Assembly: GCF_017603965.1 (NCBI RefSeq) | Contig: NZ_CP071955.1 | Location: 2,852,001-2,916,000, forward strand | Origin: Xanthomonas fragariae | GTDB taxonomy: Bacteria > Pseudomonadota > Gammaproteobacteria > Xanthomonadales > Xanthomonadaceae | Length of the DNA stretch: 64,000 bases | Direction of reading: 5' to 3' | In this document: one piece after another, positions 36,136 to 47,026 of the stretch | Layout: the number at the start of each line of letters is the position of its first letter | Numbering within the stretch: position 1 is the stretch's first letter | Translations under genes and position numbers: made by a program | The notes under the pieces: generated by a model | Told to the model about the DNA's origin: nothing | The model's input: only the letters and a program-made list of their open reading frames with translations | Databases searched by the model: none

Positions 36136-36720
36136 TCATTGCTCGCGTGGTTTTGCCTGCCGGTATTGACGTTTATCTCCTTGCCGCAGGCCAGTGGGGT
36201 CAACGTTGACGCAAATCCGGTCGGCGCACACGATGGCGTCGGAAGCGTAAAACGCCTGCACGACAGGCACCGCGTTTTCATAGCGCTGGAGTTCGTCCTT
36301 CGTGGCGGCGAGTTCACGACGGTAGTAGCCCAAAACGGCCCAGCCGACGAGAAGAACCAGCAGCAAGATGGCTCCGCCGGCGGCGAACCACGTCCACACG
36401 GTCTTGCTGGCTCCTTTCAACCGCGCAGTCGTAGTCGTGACATCGCGGTCGAATTGGGCTGCCACCGGCGCCAGCGCTTGCTTGCCGTCTTCGGCGAGTT
36501 GGGTCTTGGCGCCACCGACGATGGTGGCAATCTCGCGACGTGACATCGAAACTTCATTGCGCAGAGATTGCAGCTCTTGATTGAACGCCAAGCCTATGTC
36601 CTGTTCGCGCTGCACCATTTCAGTTCGCAAGGTAAGCATCGCCTTGGCGGATTGGTGATTGGCCTGAATCGATTCTTGTAGCGCTGCACGTAGCGCGGCG
36701 ATGTCATCGTTGTTGTACAT
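36136..36720 (-). CDS. membrane-anchored coiled-coil protein, unknown function
   Basis: 194 residues. Residues about 1-100 are predicted coiled coil (ALRAALQESIQANHQSAKAM, QELQSLRNEVSMSRREIATI). A transmembrane helix lies at about 110-132 (TWFAAGGAILLLVLLVGWAV), then a second helix (ELAATKDELQRYE) and a tail with a Cys pair (CADRIC). Proteins of this shape occur beside relaxase genes of mobilisable plasmids, but no relaxase is present. It is intact inside the island and ends against IS material. The IS701 element begins 21 bp upstream of its ATG and may have removed its promoter. Function unknown. Confidence 0.7.
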   Translation of the reverse strand: MYNNDDIAALRAALQESIQANHQSAKAMLTLRTEMVQREQDIGLAFNQELQSLRNEVSMSRREIATIVGGAKTQLAEDGKQALAPVAAQFDRDVTTTTARLKGASKTVWTWFAAGGAILLLVLLVGWAVLGYYRRELAATKDELQRYENAVPVVQAFYASDAIVCADRICVNVDPTGLRQGDKRQYRQAKPREQ

Positions 36721-36740
36721 ATAACTCGCACCTGTGCTAA

Positions 36741-37982
36741 TCCTACTGTGTCATTAAATCCGCAGATGCGGAGGCATCCCGTCAAGTAGTGCCGCTGCGA
36801 TGTCCATGGCGATTGTCCAGCGCAGCGTCGCGATCGAGTCGCTCGCGTGGCGCTGGGCGCGCGATTGCCTTCCGCCAGCGCGCCTTGACCGTCCTTACCA
36901 GATCCTTGCGCGGCGTGTTTACCGGCAGGTTGGACAGAAAGTATCGGGTCGGCCTGTCTTGGCCTTTGGGCCATTCGATCAACAGCCATTCCTCCTGACG
37001 CAAGCGATCACCTTGTGCTGCACGTACGCGTACGGCGGCGAAACGTCCCGACAACGGTGCGTTGCCGCCTTCCCGCCACGCGACTGTCCTGAAGGCGCGG
37101 GAGGGTAACGACAGCGCCAGCGCTTGCACCGACTGTGGCTGATGGTCGGCTGTACGACGATGGCGAACCGGAGGTCGGCCTTGGCCTTTCCACGCCGCCG
37201 GCGATTCGGGCCTTTGTCCGGGCGGCCAGACTTTCACGCTCGACACGATTCCCACCGCATAGTTCAGTTCCAGGCAAGCCAGCGCGTCACGCCAGGCCGT
37301 ATTGCTGCCATAGGCTGCATCGGCCAACACCGTGCCGCGCGCCACTCCCGTGGCATGGGCTGCTTTCATCTGCGCCAGTGCGATCTGCGGTTTGGTCGCG
37401 AACTCAATCTCGTGGGGAATTCCCGCTTTTCCCCGGCGTGCTGCATCGCTGGCCCAGTCTTCAGGCAGATACAGCCTGAAAGCGATCGGAATGCTCGCTG
37501 CCGGCGTCGCCAACGATACGCTCACGGCCACCTGGCAATTGTCCTGCTTGCCGATCTCGCCGCAGTCCTGTCGGGCCACACCGACCGAATACCTGCCCTT
37601 CTTGCGAAAACCCGTGTCGCCCACGATCCAGTACACCTCGTCTTTCAAATCCAGCAGCGACGAAACGTACTGACGAACCCGCTCCAACATGGCCGCATCG
37701 GACCACTCTGATTTGGCCACGAAGTGGTGCAAGGCTTGATGGCGAGCCCTGGTTCGAAGCGGATCCAGATGAGCAGCCAGGGGCTCAACACTCTTGCGCT
37801 CCAAAGGCAGCATCAACGCACTGCAATCGCCTCGCAGGCCCGCAGTGCGGTCAGCATGACCGAGCGCAGCGGAGAGTTCATCGAGATAAGCGGAGAAACG
37901 CGCTTTGTTGCTGACTGCGGCCATCACGATCCCGCCGTGGGAGAGACTGCTTGCAGGATAACCTATTTATGACACAGTAGGA
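36741..37982 (-). mobile_element. IS701-family insertion sequence
   Basis: Bounded by a perfect 14-bp inverted repeat: TCCTACTGTGTCAT at 36741-36754 and its complement at 37969-37982. Flanks are CTAA (left) and CTAG (right). Both fit the YTAR target typical of IS701 but differ by one base, so the duplication is imperfect. The 1242-bp element carries the transposase gene at 36782-37927. Confidence 0.85.
36782..37927 (-). CDS. IS701-family transposase, altered C terminus
   Basis: 381 codons starting MMAAVSNKARFSAYLDELS. The family region is clear: LMLPLERKSVEPLAAHLDP, VYWIVGDTGFRKKGRYSVGV (first Asp), GTVLADAAYGSNTAWR (second Asp) and RYFLSNLPV. The end, VKARWRKAIARPAPRERLDR, departs from the family. 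Intact relatives continue after KARWR with the helix bearing the third acidic residue (an IERDYxELKQELG-type segment). Here that stretch is frameshifted or deleted. The catalytic triad is therefore probably incomplete and the copy immobile. Confidence 0.85.
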   Translation of the reverse strand: MMAAVSNKARFSAYLDELSAALGHADRTAGLRGDCSALMLPLERKSVEPLAAHLDPLRTRARHQALHHFVAKSEWSDAAMLERVRQYVSSLLDLKDEVYWIVGDTGFRKKGRYSVGVARQDCGEIGKQDNCQVAVSVSLATPAASIPIAFRLYLPEDWASDAARRGKAGIPHEIEFATKPQIALAQMKAAHATGVARGTVLADAAYGSNTAWRDALACLELNYAVGIVSSVKVWPPGQRPESPAAWKGQGRPPVRHRRTADHQPQSVQALALSLPSRAFRTVAWREGGNAPLSGRFAAVRVRAAQGDRLRQEEWLLIEWPKGQDRPTRYFLSNLPVNTPRKDLVRTVKARWRKAIARPAPRERLDRDAALDNRHGHRSGTT

Positions 37983-38240
37983 CTAGGCTGACGTTCTTCT
38001 GGCCAACGATCACCAAGTGGTCGAGGACCCGGATGTCCAGAAGGCCAAAGGCTTCCTGCAGGCGTATTGTGGAAGAGGATGACGGCCACCGCGTTGAGCT
38101 GAAGAGCGCGCTGTGCGACCACTCGGGAATGAATCTCGCAACCGTCGACCGTGCCGAAGAAGAGATGTTCGGTCGCCAGGATGTGATGCCGGGTGTCGAG
38201 GAAGACAACCCCAGCGAAGCCAAGGTCTCTTTAAGAGGCC
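37983..38240 (-). pseudogene. radC fragment interrupted by IS701
   Basis: Reads FAGVVFLDTRHHILATEHLF, GTVDGCEIHSRVVAQRALQL and NAVAVILFHN, then in another frame FGLLDIRVLDHLVIVGQKNV. This is the JAB/MPN domain of RadC. The metal motif HNHPSG is altered to HNTPAG and the Asp-containing stretch after it is deleted. The coding sequence ends exactly at the right end of the IS701 element. RadC genes of this type are typical of integrated plasmids and islands. Confidence 0.78.
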
Positions 38241-38334
38241 TAACGTTGGTGAAAAAACACCATGCAGCCCCACAAGGCTTGCGGGCCTGCAGACCGCCGC
38301 GAATCAATTCACGGACTCCGAAATGGGTCATCCA

Positions 38335-38359
38335 TTCGCCATTGATGACAGGATTTCAC
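38335..38359 (+). promoter_or_regulatory. PIP box of the effector gene
   Basis: TTCGC-N15-TTCAC, one mismatch from the plant-inducible-promoter consensus TTCGC-N15-TTCGC bound by HrpX. The spacing is exactly 15 bases. Confidence 0.72.
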
Positions 38360-38389
38360 ATAGCGGCAAGATGCCTGGCCCCTCATCAT

Positions 38390-38395
38390 TACCAT
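38390..38395 (+). promoter_or_regulatory. -10 element after the PIP box
   Basis: TACCAT fits YANNNT, 30 bp downstream of the PIP box, the distance (30-32 bp) seen in functional HrpX promoters. Confidence 0.6.
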
Positions 38396-38438
38396 TCGAG
38401 TGGCAACACTACAGACACTTCGACGACCTATACTCGAC

Positions 38439-39080
38439 ATGCCAATCAATCAAACAAAATTTCCAGGAATCTATATTTCCACCCAGACAAGCGCTCAAGA
38501 AGAGCCATACAAGAATCAAGTTGAGTCAGCCCTTGAGAAGATCGCAGCCGGCAGCTCCGGCAATGACCTTCTTCAAGGTCTAAGCAGTATCAGCGCTCGC
38601 AAGAATCGAAAAGTGACCATAGCGCAGATAGGTGCTGAAGAGCAGCCCAACACCAGAGCCGTCCTCAGTGCGAGGGAGGTTGAAGAATATAAGCCGAGGA
38701 CTTTCGCCGATAACAAAACGCTCGCCATGGAACTAGCAAGAAAAGGAAGTGGATGCAATGCCATCATAGAATGGAGCCCGCAGAGTCATATCGAACTGAA
38801 CGCCAACGGCTCCCCTGTTCGTCTTGGCTCTAATTCCGAGGACTCGTTTGTGGTTCTTGCACACGAGCTTATCCATGCTCAGCATCTATTGGCGGGCACA
38901 TCGAAAGCCCATAACGGTGGAAATCGCTACAACGAAAAATCCGAAGCAGGAAAAGAGGAACTCAGGGCCGTCGGCGTCGGAAAGTACGAATATCGGAAGA
39001 CCAAGCAACCGAGCGAAAACTCGATCAGGCAGGAGCATGGGCTACCTATCCGCAAAAAATATAAGCCTCACGGTATGTGA
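38439..39080 (+). CDS. xopG: type III effector, XopG/HopH1-like zinc metalloprotease
   Basis: 213 residues. The zincin motif HELIH (142-146) lies in VVLAHELIHAQHLLAG. The downstream GGNRYNEKSEAGKEELRAVG and SENSIRQEHGLPIR are features of the XopG/HopH effector family, related to clostridial neurotoxin-type (M27) proteases. It is predicted to be injected into plant cells and to cut a host protein. The N terminus is Ser/Thr/Gln-rich without a signal peptide, as in secreted effectors. GC content and codon use are lower than in the neighbours, which indicates transfer. The ATG at 38439 is 44 bp after the -10 element; an in-frame GTG at 38400 lies too near the promoter. A PIP box upstream supports HrpX control. 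Confidence 0.88.
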   Translation: MPINQTKFPGIYISTQTSAQEEPYKNQVESALEKIAAGSSGNDLLQGLSSISARKNRKVTIAQIGAEEQPNTRAVLSAREVEEYKPRTFADNKTLAMELARKGSGCNAIIEWSPQSHIELNANGSPVRLGSNSEDSFVVLAHELIHAQHLLAGTSKAHNGGNRYNEKSEAGKEELRAVGVGKYEYRKTKQPSENSIRQEHGLPIRKKYKPHGM

Positions 39081-39375
39081 GGTCGCAATACCGATCAAGC
39101 GCTTGATTAGCTCGTCAAACCATCTCGGAGCCAAGCATCACCCCGTTGCACGAGTGCCCGGCATGGCCAGACACTCCACTCCATCCATTGATTCACTGAG
39201 CTGCTCGGCTGGGGGCTGTAGGCTGGCGCGTTTGATCAGGCGGCATCACGCTTCGCCGCTACCCAGTCTCCAGTTCCGCCTTTCCTGATCGAAACGCAGC
39301 GTATGAGCACGCCAAGCACTGGATGGCCTCGTGCTATGTGTCCGACGTCCCTCCCGCCCTGAGTGGCGGCAGGGT
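39081..39375. other. intergenic region after xopG
   Basis: About 295 bp without a supported gene, presumably the end of the transferred segment. Confidence 0.4.
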
Positions 39376-39675
39376 TTAGAGTCCGGGGTTGATGATATCG
39401 GTGTTGGCCAGATATTGGGCATACGCAGCCGGTGTCATGCCGCCGATTGCTTTCTTGGGTCGGTCCTAGTTGTATTCGCGTCGCCAGCGCTCGATCTCGG
39501 TGCGTGCATGCAGCAACGTCGGGAACCAGTGTTCGTTGAGTCATTCGTCGCGCAACCGGCCGTTGAAGGATTCGACGTAGGCGTTCTGGTTCGGCTTGCC
39601 GGGTTGGATAAGCCGGAACTGCACACCACGGGCATGCGCCCAGGCGACCATGGCCTTGCCGCAAAACTCCTTCAA
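39376..39675 (-). pseudogene. IS3-family (IS407-type) transposase, C-terminal fragment
   Basis: Reads CGKAMVAWAHARGVQFRLIQ, PGKPNQNAYVESFNGRLRDE (the Glu of DDE), then in another frame LNEHWFPTLLHARTEIERWR and KAIGGMTPAAYAQYLANTD. There is a premature stop and a frameshift around 39540. The first two thirds of the transposase are missing; upstream sequence (LLRSAKAKRASRELIKGL) belongs to something else that I cannot identify. Confidence 0.82.
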
Positions 39676-39947
39676 TCCTTTGATTAGCTCCCGGCTAGCG
39701 CGCTTGGCTTTGGCGGATCGAAGCAAACCTTCCGTGGTCGCCACGTCTTTCTTTGCCTCGGTATCGTCCAAGCACTCATCCAGACGCCGTTGAAGCACCT
39801 GCTCGGCAAAATACGTCACCGGGCAAATAGCGCTCATCTCCGTTCTTGATGTCGAACAGGTAGACCTGCGCCCCCTCACGACGGGTGATAAGGATTGACC
39901 TCTCCCCCTGGGGTCAACGACACCCACGACACCTCGCGCTGACTCAG

Positions 39948-40756
39948 CTAGCCTGGCGTACAACGGTCAAACCATCGCAACGCGGCTGCTTCGCTTGGTC
40001 TGGTGCCCCACAACAGGGTCAGCAGCAGGTAATCGGCACCGGCGGCGTTCAAACCGCCCTGCTCATCCCGGCGAGCCAGGATAACCCTCAACACCTTCGG
40101 CGGCGTGTCATCGCCCAAGGGATTGCGCACCTCAGCCCGACTGTAGTGGTTACGCAGGTCCTGAGCCCCGCGAAGCAGATCCTTGCTGTAGATGGCTTGG
40201 AACGGGTTGTAGATCGTTTTGGGCTCCCGCCGAGCCTGGTGTGCCTGTTCTTGTTCCACTTCGTTGAACATGTCCACAGAGCGCTTTGCATCGGTGAAGG
40301 TGTGCTCTGCAGCGGCAAGTACCGCGGCCCTCACCCGTTGAATGTATTTCCCAGCGATGCCCAGTTCTCCAAGCTGAGCTGTGGAAAGTTGGGCCCAGTC
40401 GTCGTGGGACGCCAAGGCATGGCGCTATGGAAGTCGGGATGCGGTTGGAGCCAAGCATGGCGCTCTTGCGCAACGCGTCGTATCCCCGCACAACGTCCTC
40501 GGTCCGCGTGTCCCGAATCTTCAGATCGGCCAAGCCCACCTCGGGTCGCTCCAGACGAGCTAGGCTGCTACGGACTGCCTCGACACTGACCTGCTTCACC
40601 TTCTTCAGGAGACCTCTCCACCAACTTGACCTTGCCCGCGTTGTCCATCACGGGGATCCGATCCACCGACAGGCTCAGGACTTGGGCGTAGGTCGGCTTA
40701 AACTTGAGCGACCCACGCCTCTTTGGCAGGTCTGGCAGCCCCGACGTCTTGCTCAT
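39948..40756 (-). pseudogene. tyrosine integrase, decayed
   Basis: The start MSKTSGLPDLPKRRGSLKFK is followed, after a frameshift near 40600, by VKQVSVEAVRSSLARLERPE and LADLKIRDTRTEDVVRGYDA. After another shift it continues VEQEQAHQARREPKTIYNPF and DYLLLTLLWGTRPSEAAALR. The last contains the first catalytic Arg of the tyrosine-recombinase site. The His, second Arg and Tyr are missing because the gene is truncated at 39948. It points away from mutS; the island border lies between them. Confidence 0.82.
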
Positions 40757-40787
40757 GCATCCTCCATTGCTGTCGTGTGAGTGTTGT

Positions 40788-40892
40788 TGGTTGCAACCCA
40801 CGTCGCAACAACACACGCTTTTCTTACCATGCGAATTCGTCGCAACATGCCAAATCGCGGCTCCTTTTGAATCGTCGCAACACGGTCGCAAC
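40788..40892 (+). promoter_or_regulatory. repeated GTCGCAAC motifs between the integrase and mutS
   Basis: The octamer GTCGCAAC occurs four times (cores at 40802, 40839, 40874, 40885), plus GTTGCAAC near 40790, all in the same orientation. Spacings are about 37, 35 and 11 bp. They lie just before the integrase start, as arm-type integrase or excisionase sites often do. They could instead be operators. Confidence 0.5.
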
Positions 40893-40961
40893 GAAAAAAA
40901 CCGTTACTCCCCGCCACACCCTTCTTTTGACCGTCAGTTCCGTTACAGAGCAAATTCATAA

Positions 40962-43577
40962 GTGACTGTTTCCTCAGATATTTCCAAGCCTGGCAAGGCC
41001 CCTCAAGAACATACGCCTGCCATGAAGCAATTTTTTGCGGCAAAGTCGGACTACCCCGACCTGCTGCTGTTCTTCCGCATGGGCGATTTCTACGAGTTGT
41101 TCTACGACGACGCGCGCAAGGCTGCGCGGCTGCTCGACATCACCCTGACCCAGCGCGGCAGTTCCGGTGGCGCGCCGATCCCGATGGCGGGCGTGCCGGT
41201 GCATGCGTATGAAGGCTACTTGGCGCGCTTGGTGGCGTTAGGCGAGTCGGTAGCGATCTGCGAGCAGATCGGCGATCCGGCGCTGGCCAAGGGCCTGGTC
41301 GAACGCAAGGTGGTGCGCATTGTCACGCCGGGCACAGTCACCGATGAAGCGCTGCTGGATGAGCGCCGCGACACGCTGTTAATGGCGATCTCGCGCAGCA
41401 AGCAAGGCTACGGCCTGGCGTGGGCGGATCTGGCCGGCGGGCGCTTCCTGGTCAATGAAGTGGATAGCGTGGAAGCGCTGGAGGCGGAAATCGCGCGCCT
41501 GGAACCGGCAGAGCTGCTGGTGCCCGACGAAGACAACTGGCCGCAATTCCTGCGCGGACGTAGCGGCGTGCGGCGTCGGCCACCGTGGTTGTTCGACGCC
41601 GATAGCGGTCGTCGTCAGCTGTTGGCGTTTTTTAAACTGCACGACCTGTCCGGCTTCGGCATCGACGACAAGCCGGGGGCCACGGCGGCGGCCGGCGCGC
41701 TGCTTGGCTATGTCGAAGAAACTCAGAAACAACGCCTGCCGCATCTGACCGCGATCGCGATGGAAGTGGCCAGCGAGGCGATCTCGATGAATGCGGCCAC
41801 ACGCCGCCATTTGGAGTTGGACACCCGCGTCGATGGCGATACCCGCAACACTTTGCTCGGCGTATTGGACAGCACGGTCACGCCGATGGGCGGGCGTCTG
41901 CTGCGACGCTGGTTGCACCGTCCGCTGCGCCTGCGCGATGTGCTGGTGCAGCGTCATCATGCGGTCGGCACCTTGATCGACGCGGGGGCCGATGCCGATG
42001 TGCGCGAGGCCTTCCGCGCGCTCGGCGATCTGGAACGCATCCTCACCCGCGTGGCGCTGCGCTCGGCGCGGCCACGCGATTTTTCCACCTTGCGCGACGG
42101 CCTAGCGCTGTTGCCGAAAGTGCGTGCGATCCTGGCACCGCTGGATTCGCCGCGATTGCAGACCCTCCATGCCGAGCTTGGCGAGCACGATGCCACCGCG
42201 CATTTGCTGATCGACGCGGTGGCCGACACACCGCCGCTCAAGCTCAGCGACGGCGGCGTCATCGCCACCGGTTACGACGCCGATCTGGATGAGCTGCGGC
42301 GGCTGTCCACCAACGCGGACCAGTTTCTGATCGATCTGGAACAACGCGAACGCGCCAGTAGCGGCATCGCCACGCTCAAGGTCGGCTACAACCGCGTGCA
42401 CGGCTATTACATCGAGATCAGCAAGGGCCAGGCGGAAAAAGCCCCGCTGCACTACAGCCGCCGGCAGACGCTGACCAACGCCGAGCGCTACATCACCGAA
42501 GAACTCAAGAGCTTCGAGGACAAGGTGCTGTCGGCACGCGAGCGTTCGTTGTCGCGCGAAAAACTGCTGTACGAAGGCCTGCTCGACGCACTCGGCGGCG
42601 AACTGGAAGGCCTCAAGCGCTGCGCCGCTGCATTGAGCGAACTGGATGTGTTGGCCGGGTTTGCCGAACGCGCTCAGGCGCTGGATTGGTCGCAACCGGA
42701 ACTGGAGAGCACGCCGTGCCTGCGCATCGAACGCGGCCGACACCCGGTAGTGGAAGCAGTGCGCGATCAGCCGTTCGAGCCCAACGATCTGGATCTGCAC
42801 ACTGATCGCCGGATGCTGGTCATCACCGGCCCGAACATGGGCGGTAAATCGACCTACATGCGCCAGAACGCCTTGATCGTGTTGCTGGCGCATGTTGGCA
42901 GTTACGTGCCGGCCAGCCGCGCGGTGATCGGGCCGATCGACCGCATCCTCACCCGCATCGGTGCCGGCGACGATCTGGCGCGCGGGCAATCCACCTTCAT
43001 GGTGGAAATGGCCGAAACCAGCTACATCCTGCATCACGCCACGCCGCAATCGCTGGTGCTGATGGACGAAATCGGCCGCGGCACCTCGACCTACGACGGT
43101 CTAGCGCTGGCCGATGCGGTTGCACGCCATCTGGCGCATACCAATCGCTGTTACACGCTGTTCGCCACGCATTACTTCGAGCTCACTGCACTGGCCGACG
43201 AATCGCACGCCGGTGGCGCCAGCGGCATTGCCAATGTGCATCTGGATGCAGTCGAACACGGCGAACGGCTGGTGTTCATGCATGCGGTCAAGGACGGCCC
43301 GGCCAATCGCAGCTTCGGTCTACAGGTAGCTGCGCTGGCCGGCTTGCCCAAGGCGGCGGTGACGCAGGCACGGCGCCGACTGGCGGAGCTGGAACAACGC
43401 GGTGGCGAAAGTCACAGCGCCCAAATGGCACCCGCCGCACTGGATGCGCCGCAGCAGTTCGGCTTGTTCACCGCGCCATCTTCCGCTGCGCAAGAAGCGT
43501 TGCAGGCGCTGGACCCGGACGAGCTCACGCCCAAACAGGCGCTGGAGGCGCTGTATCGGTTGAAGGCGTTGCTTTGA
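40962..43577 (+). CDS. mutS: DNA mismatch repair protein MutS
   Basis: Recognises mismatches and activates MutL. 871 residues. The mismatch-binding domain has [15 protein letters not shown], with the Phe-x-Glu of the mismatch wedge usually written FYE. Walker A is [15 protein letters not shown], Walker [17 protein letters not shown], and the C-terminal domain is present. The N terminus before [11 protein letters not shown] (a possible ATG at 41022) is unlike that commonly seen, and the GTG start at 40962 sits 70 bp after the GTCGCAAC cluster. The island border may have replaced the native 5' end. The 20-residue extension is outside the conserved fold, so activity is expected. Confidence 0.95.
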   Translation: MTVSSDISKPGKAPQEHTPAMKQFFAAKSDYPDLLLFFRMGDFYELFYDDARKAARLLDITLTQRGSSGGAPIPMAGVPVHAYEGYLARLVALGESVAICEQIGDPALAKGLVERKVVRIVTPGTVTDEALLDERRDTLLMAISRSKQGYGLAWADLAGGRFLVNEVDSVEALEAEIARLEPAELLVPDEDNWPQFLRGRSGVRRRPPWLFDADSGRRQLLAFFKLHDLSGFGIDDKPGATAAAGALLGYVEETQKQRLPHLTAIAMEVASEAISMNAATRRHLELDTRVDGDTRNTLLGVLDSTVTPMGGRLLRRWLHRPLRLRDVLVQRHHAVGTLIDAGADADVREAFRALGDLERILTRVALRSARPRDFSTLRDGLALLPKVRAILAPLDSPRLQTLHAELGEHDATAHLLIDAVADTPPLKLSDGGVIATGYDADLDELRRLSTNADQFLIDLEQRERASSGIATLKVGYNRVHGYYIEISKGQAEKAPLHYSRRQTLTNAERYITEELKSFEDKVLSARERSLSREKLLYEGLLDALGGELEGLKRCAAALSELDVLAGFAERAQALDWSQPELESTPCLRIERGRHPVVEAVRDQPFEPNDLDLHTDRRMLVITGPNMGGKSTYMRQNALIVLLAHVGSYVPASRAVIGPIDRILTRIGAGDDLARGQSTFMVEMAETSYILHHATPQSLVLMDEIGRGTSTYDGLALADAVARHLAHTNRCYTLFATHYFELTALADESHAGGASGIANVHLDAVEHGERLVFMHAVKDGPANRSFGLQVAALAGLPKAAVTQARRRLAELEQRGGESHSAQMAPAALDAPQQFGLFTAPSSAAQEALQALDPDELTPKQALEALYRLKALL

Positions 43578-43636
43578 GTGGGAATTTGAGAATCGGGAGT
43601 GGGGAATCGTCACGGCGTCGCGTCGGGTATGGCCGG

Positions 43637-43678
43637 ATTCGTGATTCGTGATTCGTGATTCGTGATTCGTGATTCGTG
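43637..43678 (+). repeat. heptamer tandem repeat, six ATTCGTG units
   Basis: Six exact ATTCGTG copies about 60 bp after mutS. A short, probably polymorphic array. Confidence 0.92.
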
Positions 43679-44296
43679 AAAGCTTAGCTGCATGGCTTCA
43701 CGCTTTACGTTGGCCAATCCATTGCAGCGTTGTGCTCGGATGGGTTGGCTTGAACACTGCTCCAATGCCGCTGTATCACGCTCTGCGCAGCGGTGCCTGC
43801 CGTGTGAATTGCTCTGATGGCCCGACGGGCGCACTCTGCCGGAACGTTTTGTCCAACCGGAGACCACACCGATGACCATATCGGCCTCGTTATCGATCAA
43901 CTTGCCGCGCAGCTGCAGCAGCTCGCCACTAGCTCGACATTCCGCCCGAGCAGGCACAATTGGCTGTACACACTACGCTGCCGCTGTTGATGGGCGCACG
44001 AATAGCAGGCCGGCGGCACCGATGCGTCGATGGCACGTTCGGTTCGGCACAGGCGTAGTATCCATAGCAACGCGCTATCGATAAGGTTGGAGAATTCGAA
44101 TTCCCTAAATGATCGATGCCGATTATCGTGTTAGAAAGCCGCCATGATGAGTACGCCTGATGCGCACGCCTGCAGGCTCCGCCAAAAGCCCGTCGACCTA
44201 TTCCGGACCATCCGGGCAGGCGCCAACACCGCCAAACGCGGCGATGACACCCACTCGGCATTGGAACCGATCGCGCCCCGTCCCGATGACCCAGAC
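43679..44296. other. gene-poor region upstream of repeat copy 6 and katG
   Basis: About 620 bp with no supported gene. A minus-strand frame of 115 codons (43610-43957) has one protein-like part (SGELLQLRGKLIDNEADMVI), but its N terminus runs through the heptamer array, so it is probably a remnant. An OxyR-like half site is at 44064. Confidence 0.4.
44064..44078. promoter_or_regulatory. OxyR-like half site
   Basis: ATAG-N7-CTAT, a perfect half of the OxyR consensus. The second half is not recognisable. It is about 455 bp before katG, and repeat copy 6 lies between. Confidence 0.35.
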
Positions 44297-44299
44297 TTA

Positions 44300-44441
44300 G
44301 AGCGGCTAACAAAACGTAGCGAGCAGTCGTCAGGTGGGCGCGGACGGCGCGCAGGAAGCGGAGTGTACGCGTGGTACATGCCGATTCCGGTCACCGGCCG
44401 CGCCCGCCTGGCGGTGAGCGCAGTCGTTTTGTTAGCCGCTC
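44300..44441 (-). mobile_element. 142-bp MITE-like repeat, copy 6
   Basis: Full-length, minus orientation, with TTA duplications at 44297-44299 and 44442-44444. Near-consensus, 89 bp upstream of the katG ATG, so it lies in the katG 5' control region. Confidence 0.95.
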
Positions 44442-44445
44442 TTAA

Positions 44446-46779
<2,334 letters not shown>

Positions 46780-46835
46780 AGCAAACCGATGTTGCTGGTG
46801 CCTCTCATAGAGGTGCCGACAACAAGTCATACTTA

Positions 46836-46975
46836 GATCGGCTAACAAAACGACTGCGCGCACCGCCAGGCGCGCGGTCGGTGCTCGGAATCGGCATATA
46901 CCACGCGTACACTCCGGTTTCTCCGCGTCGTCCGCACCCACCTGACGACTGTTCGCTAGGTTTTGTTAGCTGCTC
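46836..46975 (+). mobile_element. 142-bp MITE-like repeat, copy 7 (140 bp)
   Basis: Near-full-length (2 bp shorter), flanked by TTA (46833-46835) and TAA (46976-46978). It lies 56 bp after katG and is the main content of the gap to the Hsp15 gene. Confidence 0.9.
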
Positions 46976-47026
46976 TAAGCCTGACTATTGACCTCGGGAC
47001 ATGATCCATCTCGGTTCCCATCTTTT

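Noticed and set aside
43610..43957. Minus-strand frame of 115 codons after mutS
   Set aside because: Its C-terminal end is translated from the heptamer array (repeated SRITNHE), so the frame is at least partly accidental; a remnant cannot be excluded.
46800..46822. Possible terminator after katG (GCCTCTCATAGAGGTGC)
   Set aside because: The stem is short with a mismatch and no T run; too weak to call.
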